This document shows positions 61,611 through 64,000 of a stretch of DNA of 64,000 nt, piece by piece (within the stretch, counting starts at the first letter, position 1; each line of letters starts with the position of its first letter). A program made the position numbers and the translations under genes. The notes under the pieces are model-generated. The model saw only the letters and a program-made list of their open reading frames with translations, was not told the DNA's origin and did no database searches. The stretch covers positions 1-64,000 of the forward strand of contig VSCH01000011.1 in assembly GCA_047459075.1 (NCBI GenBank). Reading direction: 5' to 3'. This stretch comes from ZC4RG19 sp017577565 (GTDB taxonomy: Bacteria > Actinomycetota > Acidimicrobiia > Acidimicrobiales > VFJN01).

Positions 61611-62651
61611 ATGGCAGACCCCCGCCGCGACGACCCCGACGCGACCGAGAGGACCCCGCCGGACGACCCCGACGCCACCCGCCCCCTCCCGCCGGCGGAC
61701 GAGGACCCGGACGCGACGCAGGTGGCCGGCGTGGGGGAGGACCCCGACGCGACGCTGGTGGCAGAGGGTGCCGGCGGTGCACCGGACGAGACGCTCGTGG
61801 CCCCGGCCGGCGGCGACCCGGAGGCGACGCTGGTGGCGGAGGGTGCCGGCGGTGCGCCGGACGAGACGCTCGTGGCCGGGCCGGCCGGGGAGGCCGGGAC
61901 ACCACCGGGGGCCGGGCCGGGCACGGACCCCGACGCCACGCAGCCGGCGCCGGCGGCCGGCGACCCCGAGGCCACCCCGGCCGCGGGCACCGGCGGGACC
62001 GGCGACCCGGAGGCGACGCTGGTGGCCGGGCCCGCCGCCGACGACCCGGACGCCACCCGGCCGGTCGAGGCGTCGCCCACCGTCCGCCTGCCCAGCTCGC
62101 CGGCCACCGCCCCGCCCACGGGGGCCCCGACCCCCGCCGCCCGCCCGGCCCGCCGCCGGCGCCGGGCGCAGGTCGAGCGCCGCCGCCGGGCCCTGCTGGC
62201 CGGGCTCGCGGCCGCGGTGCTGGCGGCGGCCGCGGCCGTGGCCTTCACCTGGGGCGGCGACGACGCGGATCCCGTCGCCGACCGGGAGACGACGACCACC
62301 GAGGCGGAGTCGACGACCACCTCGACGGCCTCGACGACCCCGACGACGTCCGCGCCCTCGACGACGGCCGACGAGTCGCCGGCCCCGCCACCGCCGGAGC
62401 GGCCGGCCACGACCGCACCCCCGTCGACGTCCCCGCCCACGACGGCACCCCCCACCACCCCGACGACCGCGGCCCCGACGACGACCACCCGCCCGCCGCG
62501 CACGACGACGACCACCGCGCCGACGACGACCACGACGGCGCGGAACGAGGAGACCACGCCGCGCCAGGGCCCCGCCGAGGCGCCGGACGGCACCCCGGGG
62601 GTCGACGGGGCCGCCCGCACGAGCGGGTCAGAGGACGTGCCGGCGGCGTAG
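61611..62651 (+). CDS. Single-pass membrane protein with eleven acidic D-P-D/E-A-T-type repeats
   Basis: 346-residue protein without a recognised family. The cytoplasmic N-terminal half holds eleven copies of D-P-D-A-T, D-P-E-A-T or P-D-E-T (residues about 9-150), a basic stretch (PARRRRRAQVERRRR), one membrane segment (about residues 198-216) and a Thr/Pro-rich outside tail of about 120 residues. The Thr residues in acidic context suit Ser/Thr kinase phosphorylation and FHA binding (inference). ATG at 61611 is chosen; an earlier GTG at 61572 is possible. DNA of the repeats includes a 52-base near-exact duplication. Confidence 0.7.
   Translation: MADPRRDDPDATERTPPDDPDATRPLPPADEDPDATQVAGVGEDPDATLVAEGAGGAPDETLVAPAGGDPEATLVAEGAGGAPDETLVAGPAGEAGTPPGAGPGTDPDATQPAPAAGDPEATPAAGTGGTGDPEATLVAGPAADDPDATRPVEASPTVRLPSSPATAPPTGAPTPAARPARRRRRAQVERRRRALLAGLAAAVLAAAAAVAFTWGGDDADPVADRETTTTEAESTTTSTASTTPTTSAPSTTADESPAPPPPERPATTAPPSTSPPTTAPPTTPTTAAPTTTTRPPRTTTTTAPTTTTTARNEETTPRQGPAEAPDGTPGVDGAARTSGSEDVPAA
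61751..61877 (+). repeat. 52-base direct repeat within the acidic-repeat gene
   Basis: 61751-61802 and 61826-61877 match at 50 of 52 positions, a spacing of 75 bases (25 codons). The copies encode the protein stretch around T-L-V-A-E-G-A-G. The near identity suggests a recent tandem duplication. Confidence 0.85.
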
Positions 62652-64000
62652 CAGGCGCAGCGACCACCAGCCGGGGACGACGACCGCCCAGTTGGTGAGC
62701 AGGCGGAAGACCAGGACGGCCGGCGTCGCCACCGCCGGGTCGACGCCGGCGCCGCTGAGCCCGCCGATCAGCGTCGCCTCCACCGCGCCGAGCCCGCCCG
62801 GCGTCGGCGCCGCACCGGCGACGGCCTTGCCGCCGAAGAGCACCGCGCCCATCACCGCGACGCCCACCGACGCGCCGAAGGCCCGCAGCACGAACCACAG
62901 GCAGGCGAGCTGGATCGCCGACCCCGCCACCGACGACAGCAGCATCGTGGCGCCCCGGCGGGGGTCGGTGGCCAGCTCGGCGAGCGACGACCCGGCCCGC
63001 CGCACGACCGGTCCGACCCGGCCGCCGACCAGCCGGCGCAGGGCGGGCACGGCGGCGACGAGGCCGGCGAGGCCCAGGGCGACGCCGGCGACGACCAGCA
63101 GCTCGGAGCGGCCCGGCCAGGGGAGGCGGGCGTCGGACTGGCCGGCCCAGGTGACGAACACGGCGATGACGGCGACGCCCGCGATCCCGTTGGCCAGGGT
63201 GACGAGCGCCAGCGTCGTCGCCGCCTCGGTCGCGCCGTAGCCCGAGCGCTGCAGGAAGCGGATGTTCGTGCCGAGCCCGCCGACGTTGTTGGGGGTCACC
63301 CGGTTGAGCGTGGCCGCGGCCAGCTGGGTGAGGTAGGTGAGGCCGAACGGCGGGCGCAGCGGCGTCGCCGCCCGGAAGGTGACCGTCGAGGTGACGTACC
63401 ACAGCGGCATCAGCACGGCGACCGGCAGCAGCCACGGCCAGTCGGCGTCGGCCATGGCCCGCCCGGCGTCCGCCAGCGTCGTCAGCTGGGGCAGGAGCAC
63501 GGTCAGCACCACGACGCCGGCCACCAGGAGCAGCACCGTCGACCGCTGCACCCGGGCCAGCCGGACGAGCTCGACCTCCCCGGCGCCGGTCACCCGGCGG
63601 GCCTCGTCGCGCACGGCCCGGAGCGTCCGCTCGCTGCCCCGGAGGCGCAGGCGCGTGCTCAGCGGGAGCGCCGGCACCTGCACGTAGGGGAGCGCGGCCG
63701 TCAGCGCGTCGTCGCCCAGCGCCTCGCGGCAGGCCGCCACCGCCGCCTCGGGCCCGACCTGCAGCGCCGTCGACACCAGCAGCGTCGCCCGGTCGACGAG
63801 CAGCAGCGGCTCGGGGGCGTCGAGGACGGCCCCGGCGAGGTCGCGGACCCAGGCCCGGCCGTCGCCGTCGATCGTGAGCGCCCGGGTGTCGAGCGCCCCG
63901 TGGGCCACCCGGCCGGCGTGCAGCCCGCCGGCGGCGCGCCAGGCCGCGACGAGCGCGGCGTGCGGGGCGTCGGCGCCCAGGTCGGCGAGCGACGTGCCCG
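62628..64000 (-). CDS. Flippase-like UPF0104 (LPG synthase TM) membrane protein, kinase-like N-terminus, cut by window edge
   Basis: The C-terminal 300 residues hold about eight membrane segments with the lysylphosphatidylglycerol-synthase-type signature (NRVTPNNVGGLGTNIRF, and PTPGGLGAVEATLIGGL), a family of lipid flippase-like proteins. The N-terminal part on the right edge is soluble: HGALDTRALTIDGDGRAWVRDLAGA resembles a degenerate APH/kinase catalytic loop and Mg site, with the Asn and final D changed. The start lies beyond base 64000. Its stop end overlaps the acidic-repeat gene by 24 bases, tail to tail. Confidence 0.8.
   Translation of the reverse strand, partial: GTSLADLGADAPHAALVAAWRAAGGLHAGRVAHGALDTRALTIDGDGRAWVRDLAGAVLDAPEPLLLVDRATLLVSTALQVGPEAAVAACREALGDDALTAALPYVQVPALPLSTRLRLRGSERTLRAVRDEARRVTGAGEVELVRLARVQRSTVLLLVAGVVVLTVLLPQLTTLADAGRAMADADWPWLLPVAVLMPLWYVTSTVTFRAATPLRPPFGLTYLTQLAAATLNRVTPNNVGGLGTNIRFLQRSGYGATEAATTLALVTLANGIAGVAVIAVFVTWAGQSDARLPWPGRSELLVVAGVALGLAGLVAAVPALRRLVGGRVGPVVRRAGSSLAELATDPRRGATMLLSSVAGSAIQLACLWFVLRAFGASVGVAVMGAVLFGGKAVAGAAPTPGGLGAVEATLIGGLSGAGVDPAVATPAVLVFRLLTNWAVVVPGWWSLRLLRRRHVL

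Overview
The window is very GC-rich (roughly three quarters G+C by eye) and gene-dense. The gene set points to an actinobacterium, probably of the class Acidimicrobiia or a close relative: a PknG-type kinase, FHA and zinc-ribbon proteins, a ClpP/ClpX pair behind trigger factor, MreBCD with PBP2 and RodA, the pair of a fused radical SAM protein and a DUF2344 protein before RNase E/G, and PspA. The class is an inference; there is no rRNA here. Many start codons are GTG. Genes are often joined by 4-base GTGA or ATGA overlaps, and at least ten genes have a TANNNT -10 box only 6 to 9 bases before the start codon, which suggests leaderless transcripts.

Layout. 1-5184: a signalling operon (PknG kinase, PP2C phosphatase, VWA protein, FHA protein), three of whose members carry zinc ribbons. 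5328-7136: a large lipoprotein. 7238-8456: a DUF427 gene and tRNA-Gly and tRNA-Pro, all on the minus strand, with a long imperfect inverted repeat between the DUF427 gene and tRNA-Gly. 8607-13927: tig, clpP, clpX, folC, ndk. 14061-19719: the rod-shape operon mreB, mreC, mreD, mrdA, rodA. 19790-23555: a GT2 glycosyltransferase, a methyltransferase and a polytopic membrane protein. 23690-31747: the conserved run radical SAM, DUF2344, rne/rng, rplU, rpmA, obgE, proB. 31821-33269: a GT-C-like membrane protein.

33254-43870 is read almost entirely on the minus strand: an ABC sugar importer (ATPase, two permeases, binding protein), a coiled-coil membrane protein, MurJ with a long N-terminal extension, PspA, a SpoU RNA methyltransferase and an SDR oxidoreductase. 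44036-45558 is an ECF sigma factor with its putative membrane partner. proA (45614) lies about 14 kb from proB. DUF488, DoxX, DUF2277, a small HTH protein, a cupin remnant and a LuxR/NB-ARC/TPR regulator follow.

51908-59943 looks the most accessory: a 2OG-Fe(II) oxygenase, an array of eight 11-bp direct repeats next to a 43-residue arginine-rich protein, a secreted endoglycoceramidase-like GH5 enzyme, a GH-A clan glycosidase, a TetR repressor with an 18-bp palindromic operator, a sphingosine-phosphate-lyase-like PLP enzyme and a sugar kinase. These could form a glycolipid-degrading pathway (inference). The window ends with a PAS/GAF/GGDEF protein, a membrane protein carrying eleven acidic D-P-D/E-A-T-type repeats, and a flippase-like membrane protein cut by the window edge.
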